From Chrysaora quinquecirrha (Eukaryota; Cnidaria; Scyphozoa; Semaeostomeae; Pelagiidae), in contig JACTAT010000022.1 in assembly GCA_014526335.1 (NCBI GenBank), positions 1,308,604 to 1,372,603 of the forward strand: DNA of 64,000 bases. The letters are read 5' to 3'. Numbering within the stretch: position 1 is the first letter of the stretch; every line of letters starts with the position of its first letter. The notes under the pieces are model-generated. The model worked only from the letters and a program-made list of their open reading frames with translations. It had not been told where the DNA came from and did not search any database. Below are positions 48,056 to 60,370 of this stretch, piece by piece. A program made the translations under genes and the position numbers.

Positions 48056-49446
48056 AAACAAGAATAACAGGGGAGAACGGATGACTGATACTAGGCTTGG
48101 TAAGGTAGCTTATAATCAGAGTTTTAGAAACACAGTAAGGAAAGACGAACTACCTTAAACGAAACCAAAAATCAACAGCGCCATCCAGCGCCATTTCAGA
48201 TTTTAAAGAAACAGAAATAAGAATTTATAAAAACCACACAAAATGAGGGAAACTGAGCAAAATATGCACAAAAATTCATTACTATAGTATTAAGAACATT
48301 AAAAGTGGATAATAGTTATATTGTTAGATTTTTTCTCATATTAATCGTGTTTTGCCTTATTTTATGAAACGATGAAGAATTTTAACTCAATTCGAGGTGA
48401 AATTCAAAATGAATACGTTCGTTGTTGAGATTTCCTGGAACACACATTATTGTTATGACTCTGGTAATAATTACATTTTCGATTGGAAAGGGTTGTGAAA
48501 TTAAAAAAGGAACGACAGATTTCTGCTCTGCATTTGAAAAGGAATTGACTGCATATTAAATGAAAACTAACTACTGTAGCTGACTACTGTAATTTAGTAG
48601 GGAAAAACTCACGGGAAAACAAGAGAACTACAACGGCTGCAAACAAGGTTGGAAATCCCTCCCAGGAAACGTGCTTTTATCATGCACTATTCCCTTTCCT
48701 CCCCCCCCCTTATCCCCTTAGGTTGAGATCAGCGGTGTTCAATTTACTTTTGAAAGTTGTTGTAGCCCACTTAATTAAAATGGAGGATACTTCGCTTAAA
48801 ATAAAGTAGATCTTTTATAGGCGGGTTAAGTCACATCACAATGAAGTAGACCTCTCTATAAGAGTGTTCGATCGGGTAGTATGTATGCGTAGCGACAAAA
48901 GAAAATGACATCCCTTAGTAAGACTGCTAAAGAACTATGTTGCTTAAGTAAAAGAGTATTTTACTTAAAAGTGAAATAAATCTGTTAAGGGTAGGATTTT
49001 TGTCTCTTAAAACGAAATGGACCTCTTTTTAGGAGTATTTGATCAGTAAATGAGAGAAGAAAAGTATATTACCACAATTCAAAAGGAGTGCTGAAGAACT
49101 GAAGTGGTTAATTAGAGAGATGCACTTAAAAAAAGTGGACTTTAGACCTATATATAGGAGTGTCTGATAACTAAATGAGAGGAGTACTTGGATCACTTGA
49201 AAGGGAAGGGTACATCAATTGACTTGCCTTGAAAATGTCAAGACATACTCCAATCGTAATAGATGGAAAATAACCTTATTTATCCTCCAAACAGAGCCCC
49301 TGGTTCTTACATAAATATGCATCTTTACTACACACGGACAAGATGCCGAGTACCAGGACAGCACAACCTCTTTTTCGATTTCAATCGAATCGCCTTAGTT
49401 GTACATCTCAGCAATGTACGAATGTACAATCGCAATGTACAATCGC

Positions 49447-49485
49447 CTTAATATTCGTACATCTCAGCAATGTACGAATATTAAG
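49447..49485. other. Perfect 16-bp hairpin
   Basis: CTTAATATTCGTACAT, loop CTCAGCA, then the exact inverse. A related copy of the loop and inner stem (GTACATCTCAGCAATGTACG) lies at about 49399. No gene nearby. Confidence 0.8.
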
Positions 49486-51104
49486 AATCATATGATTAAG
49501 AGGGAAGGAGCCGAATTATCAAGAATAAATTAGGATCTTAATTATGAATCTAATAAGGAAAACAAAAACAAAAATAATAAAATAGTTTAGAAGATGCAAT
49601 GCAATGCGGCGGATGGGTGTTTTGGGAAACTACTAGCTGGAGATTAATTGCCTGGATGTGACGAGAAAAGTAAAAATGTGCCTCCAGGCGAAGACCAAAT
49701 GCAAAGGAAGAAATCTAGGATGACGAGTTAGCTAGAAATTGAGTACAAGGCGGAGTAGGAATGTAATAACGAATCAAACATCTTAGCCAGTTTTGAGTTT
49801 GGAATTTTCTGTGAGCACTCGAACAATTCTAAATAAGACCCCGATTTGTTACGTCCTTCTTCATTCTCTAGAGTTTTGAAAACGGCAACATTTCTGTTGG
49901 AGAGTTCTAATTTAAAATCGAAGGGAAATTGAAAACATTTAATGGAACGTTTTATTAGCCCCCCATTATATACACCCCAATCGAATTTGCCCCAAAACTT
50001 CCGAAATCAATAAGCCCCCAAGGGGGTTTATTCAAGGATAAGTGCTTACTTTGTTCTGACATGTTAAAATCTTGTGACATAAGAGCAGTTGAATAATCCG
50101 ACTAAATAAACAGGAGCCTGGATAAAATGATGATTTCTACAAAAAGGGGGCTCGAGGGGCAAAGTGGGGGTAGTAAGGGAGGGTGTGGTTCTTTGCGACT
50201 CCATCCATGTTATCATCGATTCAAATATGATAGCCAATGAATAAGCAAACAAACCGTGTAGACTACAACCAGAAACGTCTCAATAATCGTGAAAATAAGA
50301 GGATCCAGCATAAAGGATATATCATCAATAATATACACCTTAGGAATCAAACTAACTCGTAAAGTTGTCAGAGAAAAGATAATTTGCTGTTGGTTGGTGT
50401 AAGCTCTACGTCAGTATCTTAGCAAATAAAGCATACGCGTAAACATTTTCCAGTACTGGAGTTTCAAAATTTTGGCCATTCCAGAATCTAAGTTTCTAGT
50501 AAAGAGTTTCTTATAAAACAAAATACGTGTATACTTTGGTAGATTTTCAAAAGCATGGACAATGCCAAATTGTTTGGGGGCTAAGAAATCAAACATGATT
50601 TAACACCCCCTGAGCCCCCCTGAAATCTCCATTGCTAAATAGGCACTGTAAGAACAGTACAGTAGTACGTGGGTATATGAAACAAAAGTCGTATTTTGAC
50701 AGAGTACTGTAATATAAGGCCATCACCTATTGGATTGTTGATTTATTGTTACACTTCTAAATCTTTTAGTATGGGACGTATATTCCAGATACAAATATAG
50801 CTGAAGGTCATAACTGTTAGCCTCTGAATTAAGAACTATTAATTTCTTAACAACAAACAGCTGGGTCTGCTTGACATTGTCACAATGTTCATTTCTGTTT
50901 GTTAACTGAATGGGCGAATTTAATTCAAATATGCCAACGTTGTATCTTAGAATTTTAAATATTTCAATTTGGTGATTTCACTTCCAAATGCATTTATCTT
51001 ATAATCACATCAGTTGACCCCTGCTGTAAGATTCTTATAGAAAAGCTTTGCTTTAGGCGTAAAACATACGCTAAAAATGAATGGCTCTACGGCTAAAATT
51101 CTAC

Positions 51105-51470
51105 ATAGCACTAGTCCCATCCTTGTTTAAGTCTCTTTCTCTATCAAGTCTCCTACCTCTCTCTATAAGGCTCCCTTTGGAAGCAAGGAATAAGCCCCCT
51201 CATCTATTAAGAAAGCAAGCAAGCAAGCACTCTCTACCTGTTGACTTGAGTCTACTATCACATCTCATAAAATTCTACATAACCCCCTTCCTGTTCACGT
51301 CTCCCTTCCCTCTCTAAAGGCCCCATCCTCCTCTTTATTAGGTTCCTATTTGAAGCAAATTTGAAGCCAGCAACCCAGAAAGTTCCTATTTGAAGCGAGC
51401 AAGTTTGGCCATCTCATAAAATTCTACATCTCCTTCCAGTCCCCCTCTCTATTAGAACCCCTTTTAACGG
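51105..51470. repeat. Pyrimidine-rich degenerate repeats
   Basis: TCTCTATCAAG, CCCTCTCTATTAG and related words, with an inner repeat AAAATTCTACATA and GAAGC(A)AGCAAG. Same style as 29950-30620. Confidence 0.6.
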
Positions 51471-52494
51471 AACACAAACAACTAACTCTACTCTACCACT
51501 GATTATGACCACTCAGTTCTAAAGTACAAAATAGAAGGTACAAGAAAACTGGTGAGATGTTACAAGAATATGCTTATGATTGAATGGTAGTAATCTAGGG
51601 CGTAGATAAAGGAAAAGTTTCGATGAGATGCAGAAATAAATAAATTAAATCCAGTATTTATGAACTTAATGCATACCTTAAATGCACTAAAGATTCTTTA
51701 ACTTCTACATTTCTTTTTGAATCCAACCATTCTGTACTTGACTGCATTAAAGGTGGCCAAGAAAAGATTCTAAAACGAAAGAAGAGCTCAGAGCTTAGGG
51801 CTTACAGAAGCTGGAGCTAACTAGCTACATGCTTTCAATAAATAATCAGCTTTTAGCAAGGAGTAGAATTTTTCTTAAATTTCAAGCAGTTCCATTACAA
51901 TCTCTATTACCGCGACTCCTTTTGTTTAAATTGTTCGTAAGTGCATCCCAGAAATCATTTACATACAAGTTAAAGAGGTTAAAGCTCTGTTATAATAAAG
52001 AAAAGAGGAAAATAAGAAATAGTTGGTTCTGTAGTTGACGCTATAAAGGTTTTTAATTGTACTAAGATTGCTACAAAGGAAAAACTGGAGCATGAGGGTA
52101 ACTGGATTTCATAGCGCTCCCAATTAGGGAAGGTTCCTAGAAATAATGAATCGAATCTTGCCAGGGTTGTAGTTGCCAGTCTGTCAGTAAACGGAGCTTA
52201 AATGCTTAAAGATCTGTGACCTAGAAAGGCAGAGAGTTAAAAAACCGTTTTACGCCGAGGTATCAAGCAGTGTAGATTATCTCGGATGATGATGATTGTG
52301 TTTCTAGTCTTTTTTCTTATGGCAAATGATAATTTGAATTCTTTCATCTGGCTGCAAATGATGATTTGAATTCCTTGAGGAGAAATCGTAAAAGATTACG
52401 TGCGGAAGATTACAGAAAACATAGCGTATCCGATTTTCAGGCAATGCATGCTGGGAAAATGTTTCCTGGCAACGCCCTGAGCATAAGCGCTTTA

Positions 52495-53260
52495 GCAGCT
52501 AGTTGGCCACCAGCTTCTTTTTGAAGACAACTAGTCAGCCCAAAGTTCCAGGAAGTTGGGCATGTTCTACTTCTGCAGTTAGTTGAAAACTGATTCCTGT
52601 CAGTTGTAGTCGACCTGGCGCTCTTGCGCCGGCGATCAGCTGTATCCTGTAAGTTCTGACTAGTGTTTGACATGTCAACATAAGTTAGCAGCAAAGTTCC
52701 AGGAAGTTGGGCATGTTCTACTTCTGTGGTTAGTTGAAAACTGATTCCGGTCAGTTGTAGTCGACCTGGCGCTCTTGCGCCGGCGATCAGCTGTATCCTG
52801 TAAGTTCTGACTAGTGTTTGACATGTCAACATAAGTTAGCAGTTGCAACTAGTTGGCCACTAGCTACTTTTTGAAGACAACTAGTCGGGGCAAAGTTCCA
52901 GGAAGTTGGGCATGTTCTACTTCTGTGGTTAGTTGGAAACTGATTCCGGTCAGTTGTAGTCGACCTGGGCGCTCTTAGCGACCGCGATCAGCTGATCCTA
53001 TAAGTTCTGACTAGTGTTTGACATGTCGACATAAGTTAGCAGTTGCAACTAGTTGGCCACTAGCTACTTTTTGAAGACAACTAGTCGTTTCAAAGTTCCA
53101 GGAAGTTGGGCATGTTCTACTTCTGCGGTTAGTTGAAAATTGATTCCCGCCAGTCGCGGTCGACCTTAGCACTCTTGCGCCCGCGATCAGCTGTATCCTG
53201 TAAGTTCTGACTAGTGTTTGACATGTCGAAAAAAGTTAGCAGTTACAACTAGTTGGCGTT
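52495..53260. repeat. Tandem repeat of about 150-210 bp, 4 copies
   Basis: Each copy has AAAGTTCCAGGAAGTTGGGC, CAGTTGTAGTCGACCTGG, GCGATCAGCTG and CTGACTAGTGTTTGACATGT. Copy 2 lacks the linker with CAACTAGTTGGCCACTAGCT. The 131-codon minus ORF here is a product of the repeat. Confidence 0.9.
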
Positions 53261-54410
53261 AGTTCTATCGTATCGTAGGTCGACATAAGCCTGGCTTAAC
53301 ACAATAACTAAACATCGCAATAAGCTTAAAATTTAAAAGCCAGGATAATTTCAATTTCAATCGTCAATGGAAAATAGGAACAAGTTGCTTTGTGGAACAC
53401 GCCCTTCGGCACATGGTACTTGTTTATGAAAGAGGGATTACAGTACATTGATTGAAGAAATTAGCGTAATAACGCAAGTTTATAATAATAAGAAATTATA
53501 AGAAATTATTATTTAAGAGGATCATATGGTCTGATATCTTAATGAGAAATTCAGATGAAGCAAATTGCGCTTAAAGATATTTTCTTTGTACAATAACAAT
53601 CATGGAATTAAATTTAAGCAAGTTATTTTATTTATTATCTTACTATACTTTTATAACATTAATTCTTCGACTTTTAAATGGCTAGCAAGAACTAATAGAT
53701 CAGAACTTTTAAAAGAACCAAGTTTTGTTGTAAAGTTAATTGAATTTCGAGAAAATAAACTTACGGTTAGTTGAAGAGTCATTTGTCAATGAAGAATTTC
53801 TGGTTTTCGCTCGACTGTTTAAGCCGATTTCCGTTCTTGCTCTCCTGTTATTAAAGGAAATTTAAGATTACATGGGCAGATAGAAGAATAATAAAAGCAT
53901 AAAATGACAGACAGAATCTTCTTAGTTCCCAGTTCTTTCTATCTTAAAGATTATATACCAATTCATTGTCACTGGGTTGATTTAAGAAAGCAATCATGCA
54001 TTGTACTACGATCTTCAGCAAAGAGGCAATTCACTCCTTGGAATCTCGTCCATGCACCCTTTGCGTGGATTGCTATTGTTTTATATAAATCTCTTAGAAA
54101 TCCTTTTGTTTCAATGGGAATCTCGTACGCCTTTTCTAGGAGTGAAATGCATCTCGATCTCATATACATACTGTATCGTGTATTTTATTGATTGAGCGCC
54201 TCCTTAGAATAGAGATGTGCTTTATATTGATCCTAGACTATGCTTCGATAGATGATGTACAAGGTCTAAAAGGGAGAAGGGATGATAGAGACTAATAACC
54301 CTAACTCTGTTTCTTGGCATACGACAGATAATTCTAGAATCAGAGTCTGTTTTCGTCACCATTTTCAACGCCTCCTCCGTGAGACAGGTTTCAAATAAGT
54401 GCTCAGGGCG

Positions 54411-54559
54411 TATAGATTGATTACCTGACTCGTAGCTAGTTATCGCTATTGAAATGAATGCTGGGACGCTCAAACCGAGGTCACTACAAACCAGTTTGAG
54501 CGACCTCGGTTTGGTATTAGTCTCGGCCTGATGAGCGATAAGCAGGACTCAAGTACCTA
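54411..54559. mobile_element. Foldback element flanked by a 9-bp direct repeat
   Basis: Body folds on itself (ACGCTCAAACCGAGGTC against GAGCGACCTCGGTTTGG). CTCAGGGCG occurs immediately left (54402-54410) and right (54560-54568), which looks like a target-site duplication. Confidence 0.65.
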
Positions 54560-55904
54560 CTCAGGGCGCTTAATCAAGGAAGTAGGTGTTAAACCTGAAG
54601 TTTTCGAAAGAGAGCAACCACTTCGCACCTCAAATCCAGAACCAACAGTCTTTGAACAGCATTTGTCATTAACAACCCGAAATGTGCCAAGAATATTTCT
54701 GTATAGAGGCAGATCAACGTTTCACTCTGCAGTGTTTTATATCTAGGCAAAAAAAACCAGTGCTGTGTAGATAGTGTTACTTTTCTCGCCGAAGATTTTC
54801 AGCCAATTCTATTAGCCATACTCGACTCAAACATAAAAGCAAAATCAAGCCTATAGACTAGTACTATGTTTTTTAAGACTCATAAGTTAAGTAAACTAAG
54901 CAAACAACTTTTGGAAAAAAGTAAAAGTATTCGAAGCTCACCCGAGTCAGTGAATCTTTTCACAAGATATCAATGTTGCTCCAAGGTACAATCTGCACTT
55001 TCTATAAATAACTCAGAAATACGTATCAAGATGTCTAATTGGCAAAGGGTCTATTTTTAGAATGTCGTAACATGTACCGGTGCTCTGTACCAATATACCG
55101 GGGAGATGTCACCTTCCACTTCCACTATAAATCTTCCTTGTTAATTCCTATAACCCCGGGGGAAGCAGGAAAATTGGGCATTTTGTGCACTGCCCTGTTT
55201 GCCTGCACAATAGACCCCTTACGGTCAGGTGATTGGCTATGGGAAACATGGTTTCCGGGCAATGCACCTTGTCCAACAGAGGAAAAGTTCTGTCGGAAGG
55301 AAAATAGCAAAGAGAAAGAAAAAGAGACAGAGGGAGAAAAGGGAGGGCGGGAAAAGCTGTGATGCCAACACATATGATTATCTGTTTCTCGAACTTTCCA
55401 ATCTTTTAGCAAAGCCAACTGGCAGAGAAACGCAAGGCGGAAGACTTTTGACACAGAGCTACCGCGGGAATCGCGGGACCACCCGTCTTGTTATGTAATA
55501 GGGATCGATGTTGCATGAAGATGACTGTGAAGACACGGAGCCAGGAACACGACAGTTTGTGACATTATCGTAATTGAAGACTGACTAGATTTACATTACA
55601 TACAACTTATATACACTTACTAACGGAAATAACTACGGAGAGAACAAAGGAACGAAAGAAAGAGAGAAAGTCCATACATTAGATTTGACATGATAGAGAG
55701 GCTGTAATTAGACATGCTGTCCTGCTACAGTTATAGTCACTAACTCGGGTTAAACAAGTCTAGCCCCCATTTAGCGAGGCAGGCTACAAGACGTTGAATA
55801 TCGAAACGAGACGGAAAACAAATGGCTTCCAAATTGTGCAGCAAAAACAACTAAATTTCTGAAGAGTTTTATTACACTGTAAATAGAACGAAATAAACTC
55901 GGAA

Positions 55905-58900
55905 ATGGGTCTTATATGGACTTGGAGTTATATATTCTTAATCTCATCATTAGCATTGACTTTTGCCAAAGAAATCGTGCACGAAAGTGTTCCAGCAAAA
56001 GACAATGAGAGTCAGACTTCAAAACTACATTTTCACGAAATCAGGATTAAAGTTGTTCCAAGAAAACAGAATGATGACAGACAAAACATTGCTTTAGCCG
56101 AAGAGTTTATCGATTTAAGATTCAAAATGAATAAAACTTTCGGAAATATTCTTTTTGAAACAAGAACAATCGACACCCCCTATCTTGCATGGGGTTTGTT
56201 TTTCAAAAAGGTGATTCTAAATAAGGAAATCGGGACATTACACTTTGTGCCTTTGTTTGTGCGCTAATTCCAATAGAGCTTGCGTTAGGAAAGCAAAGAA
56301 ACTGCTTCAAGAAGCTGTACATCCCCCACCATTTAAGGATCCCAAATAAGTTTGGCTACAATTTCAAACCTTTTTGGTGGCATATATAAGCTGTCTATTT
56401 TTGTCTGATGTAATCAAAGGAATGTTTACATAATGGGAATGTTCATGTTCATCATAGCCATATTTTTGTAATTTTACAGGATACAATGTAACTAGAGGCA
56501 TTGCTTAAACGGGGTTATGGGAATTATACAGAAGAAAAATCTCAAAAAAGGGGCAAAGGGGTGTGGCACCTCCAACTCCAATGGGAACTCCAATATTTTC
56601 AGCACTTGACCAATCCAAGATTATAGTTTTGTGATGTCTTAAATTTTTATGCAGGGTCTTCAAGTTTTCAAGAGCATAATGGTTGGAGAGGCAGATTTAA
56701 AGGAAATAGCTTACGACTCGTTATGCTTTATCAATGTACTTGATAGGAAAGAAGTTGTTGATATTGAGTCAATGCAAAGGGCCTTCCAGGTAATTTAGAG
56801 CATTCATTCAGAGCAAATTCACATCAACCAGACAGAATTTACAAGATTTGTACCCCCATTGTCTTAACTACTAATCTATTGGTTTAGTTTGTACTCAGCT
56901 TTACAAACAATGATGCTACCAATTAATCACAGCAAAGCCTATTCTTTCAGATCAACAAAGAGCCACAAAAAGCAGAGATCATGCTTGACAAGCAACATGT
57001 GACCATTGATTTGAAACTCATTAAACAAAACTTCAAACACTTTGGCAATGAAATTGAATATTTATGCTCAGCTGCTCAGACTATTTTTACAACATCAGAA
57101 ACAATAAATTATCTGGCTGCAGGTGAGTCTTGTAATTATATTAAATTTTTCTGAGAATTTTTTGGTTTTCAGCTTAAACAAACATTGCTTTTGAGTTCAT
57201 CTTTCATCTCTCAACTACAGTGATTTTGCAATCCTCTGAGTGCACTGTTCTCCATTCTACAAAGTGACTTAATTACAATGAATTAATAACATTGATTTAG
57301 CTGCTTGGTCTCCAAAGCATTGGCATGGGAAAGTAAAACTGACTATGATGATCTTCAAATCTTCAAATGATATACCAATTTTTGCATTTTTGAAGAAGAC
57401 TAGTTTTAGACAATCTATTTCCTTTTTATTTGAGACAATTTCAGTTATTTCCATTGGCAATGATTTGAAATCATTTGTCAATTTGGTATTTGAAATTGCA
57501 GTTTCTTGTCAGCCTCAATTTCAAGTTGTTTATTTCATTGTCTGTTTGTGTTGCAAGGCATTTAACTGTCTTTAAATTGCACTGATTCCAGTTGCCGTTA
57601 AACATGAATTCTGCAATTGTTCATCTGTTAAATATCGGATTCCCACATTTTGATTTTCATTTAATGTAATGTTCTGTTCTTCCTCATCTTTTTCTTCTTC
57701 ATCGACATACTCATCATAATCACGATTGCTAACAACCTCAAAGCTACCCAAAGTAGCTCTGGTAGTCTTTCTGCTTCTCTCATTCAACTTAGAACCAGTG
57801 CTGTCTGAGTAGACCCTTTTTGGAACAGACAAAAGCAAGAACTTGTCCTGTTTGAAGGTTATATTTTTCACTAAGCATCTCCAAATTGAATACAGTATTG
57901 TCAATATAAAATGCTGCCAAAAATGCCACCGAAAAATAGCAAATAATACATATCTCTTGGGACAGAATGCCAGTTTATTTCATCTTTTTTAAAGATATTT
58001 GGCATTCCCTGATCAAAGGGTGTGAAATGAATTAAGATTGTGTCATTAGAATTGTAACGTAAGGGTACAGCACATTGATTAGAGGTATATGTACTCTTGC
58101 ATTTGAATGATGCTTTTGAGGTATCATAAACGGTGCGATTGAAGATCATCATTGCTGAGACACGGGTTAAAAATCTCCAGCCAACAGATGATGAAAACAT
58201 GAGAAAAAAATAATCATTTTCCATCACTTCTAAGACTTGCCTGCGATATGATTCTCGATTCTTGCAATCTTTTTGTGGTAATATTCTGAATTTATACATG
58301 TATTTGTCAAATAGCGTTGATTGTGCCCATTCCGTGTGATATTTTTCACCTTTTATTACATAAAACATCAGATACTGATCAGCACAAATATTCATATCCA
58401 AAGTTGTTCCTTTTAGTAAATAAACCCTCCAAATCTGAAATGACCAAGATGCAATGTAAAATGACGTTCCACTCTGGTAATAATACCTCTTCTTAGACAA
58501 CTTCTGGTAACCCTGGGTTAACATAAACAGTAAAATCTGTGTTTTTGTTACCACTTGTAACCATGACTTCTTTGCAGTAGCTTGTTGATACTTCTGGGAC
58601 AATGGTGTCGCCTTCAGCACCTTGATAAACTTTGTCACGGAAAACTCCATAACGAACCATCAGACCACATCCTACCAGCCCAAGTGCAATAGACAGAAGA
58701 AAGGCTGTCTTCAGGGCTAAAGATTTCAACTGGGTTTCCTTGTCTTTCATGAAGTCTTTCAAGCACATAGTTGCAGTTTTGACTACACTAAATGTATTTG
58801 CACGTGAATTTCCACTAAAAGGTGGAGTTTCTTCGACTTTCAACTGCAGGGCTGTCTTTAACTGACTTCTAGCAGTAACAGGCAAGATGTTGAAGGGTAG

Positions 58901-59935
58901 ACTAGATGTTGTCCGCCAGTTAGGCTAGGCTAGGGGCCTAAGGCCGTTGGATTAGATCTAGGCTAGGCTCCAACAGGCAGAGGCAGGCATGCAAGCCAAG
59001 CAAAAGCAAAGCAAAGCTTTTAATACCTGAATGCTTCTTCGTTGCTTACACCAAACTTTTAGCTAATGGAAACTTAAGTTCTGCAACAAACATCCAAGAT
59101 TCAGGACAGGAAAGCGCCTCCTTCGTTGCTGCCAGTCTTTTCTGTCACTTTCATTTCACTTCAAACGCAACTGCAACTGAACAACAACAACCAAGATCTG
59201 TGGATCTTTGGACAGAATCCTCATCATCACCATCGTCATCATAATCATAATCAAAATCGTCGTCATCATCACCATCTTCATCATCATCATCATGATTATT
59301 ATCATCATAATCATTATAATCATTCTCATCGACATTATCATCAGTAGAACAATCACGGTCATCATCATCATCGTCACCGACATCATCATCATCAGCACAA
59401 TCATGGCCATCATCATCATCATCATCATCATCATCACCATCATCATCACTACAATCATTACCATTGTCATCATCAGCATTAACATCATCATCATCATCAT
59501 CATAATCATTATAATCATCGTCATCGACATCATCATCATCAGCACAATCATGCTCATCAACATCATCAACATAATCATGAGAAAAGTCAGAAACTTTCTC
59601 CACAGACAGGAAATTTTGACCCTGAAAACATCTTAATTTCAGGAAATAAAGAGCTGAAAGCAGAATTGTTATCTGGGATGAAACTGCAAGCAACAAGAAA
59701 CGACAGTTCATATCCTCTTTGTGAAGAAGCTGTTTCAATGTGGGATTTGGGCTGCCTGTGTAAGAGGTTGTTATGCATTCCTTGGTATCCCTGTGGCTTG
59801 AAATACTGTCCAGGAACAAGTGGTGATAAAAATGACAAGATTGCTTGTGGAATACTAACTTGTGCCAAATGCACGGAATACGAGTTTTACGTTGAAAGGA
59901 AAGATCAATGTTTTTGGAATATTAAAGACGATTAA
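55905..59935 (+). CDS. OAF: OAF (out at first) homologue, 4 exons
   Basis: Secreted protein of unknown biochemical role, first described in Drosophila. Exons: 55905-56210, 56655-56789, 56951-57122, 59643-59935; junction phases 0, 0 and 1 all agree; 301 residues. Exon 1 has a signal peptide (IFLISSLALTFA) and the N-terminal beta-rich OAF region. Exon 2 (VFKSIMVGEADLKE, SLCFINVLDRKEVVD) matches the VFRALILGE and LCFVTQL region of the vertebrate protein. Exon 4 carries the diagnostic Cys-rich tail: CLCKRLLCIPWYPCGLKYC, then CGILTCAKCTEYEFYV and CFWNIKDD. Intron 3 (57123-59642) holds an opposite-strand gene and a long CAT/ATC microsatellite. An ATTAAA at 60034-60039 could be its poly(A) signal. 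Confidence 0.94.
57572..58768 (-). CDS. Nested two-pass membrane protein, APD-like lumenal domain
   Basis: Lies inside OAF intron 3 on the opposite strand, with no introns visible. From the first ATG (58768): short cytosolic part, TM1 (LALKTAFLLSIALGLVG), a lumenal region of about 270 residues, TM2 (YYLLFFGGIFGSI onward), and an acidic tail (DEYVDEEEKDEEE) ending GISAI. The lumenal part has the order W..YLLKGTTLDM, YVIKGEKYHTEW, RTVYDTSKASFKC with a second Cys near QCAVPL, which resembles plant APD E3 ligases (DUF4792/DUF4793) from memory; the RING finger of those proteins is absent. The frame moves by one base at 58511-58517 and back near 57908-57923; without these two shifts it is a single open frame. 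The frame is open upstream to 58912 without an ATG, so a 5' exon may exist. The family call is tentative. Confidence 0.6.
59217..59565. repeat. CAT/ATC trinucleotide microsatellite in OAF intron 3
   Basis: About 350 bases of interrupted (CAT)n. It yields long poly-Asp, poly-Met, poly-Ile and poly-His frames on both strands, none of them genes. It ends about 80 bases before OAF exon 4. Confidence 0.95.
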
Positions 59936-60370
59936 TTGAGTGGTTTAATGCCAGTCCACAACAGCCTTCATGGCTGCTACTACTGACCTGCTTTAACAAC
60001 TTATTTATGTATGTATGTATTTAATAGCTTTGAATTAAATGTCCAGATGACAGTCGTAGCTTAACTAGACCTTAAGCGATCTAAGGAATTTTTAGGCCAA
60101 GTTGAAAAGTAGGGACGAGAAAGATGTCTTCTTAGTTTCGTTATCTATTTGTAAATCATGTTATTTATATGCAAAGAAGTCTTGTAAGTAACTTTCAAGA
60201 CATCTGACAAAGCAGTTCTTGTTTGTATTTGTATATATTTAATCAAAACTTTTCTACATTCTCATACCTCTCTCTTTGTTCTGAGTTCTGAGTCCGTGAG
60301 AAAGGGCTCCCTAGATCCTTTTCTAACAAAATAATCTTTGAAAAGTGTACCTTGTGCAATGTCCATGCAT

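Larger units (their letters stand above)
44108..55904. other. Intergenic region between divergent Wnt11 and OAF
   Basis: About 11.8 kb with many local repeats (listed) and single-copy AT-rich DNA, for example 48060-49440, 49490-51100, 51470-52490 and 53260-54400. Repeated words such as GTAGACCTCT...TAAGAGTGTT at 48770-49200 suggest a worn minisatellite. No gene recognised. Confidence 0.6.

Noticed and set aside
52437..52832. 131-codon ORF with internal repeat
   Set aside because: Spans two copies of a tandem repeat and mirrors its period; no protein features.
53904..54191. 95-codon ORF beginning MTDRIFLVPSSFYLKDY
   Set aside because: Part of a sequence that also resembles 42320-42440 at DNA level (TTAGAAATCTGTTTG / TTAGAAATCCTTTTG), so more likely a worn repeat than a gene.
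59151..59819. Asp-, Met-, Ile- and His-rich ORFs on both strands
   Set aside because: All come from the CAT/ATC microsatellite. Only the OAF exon 4 frame (59643-59935) is real.
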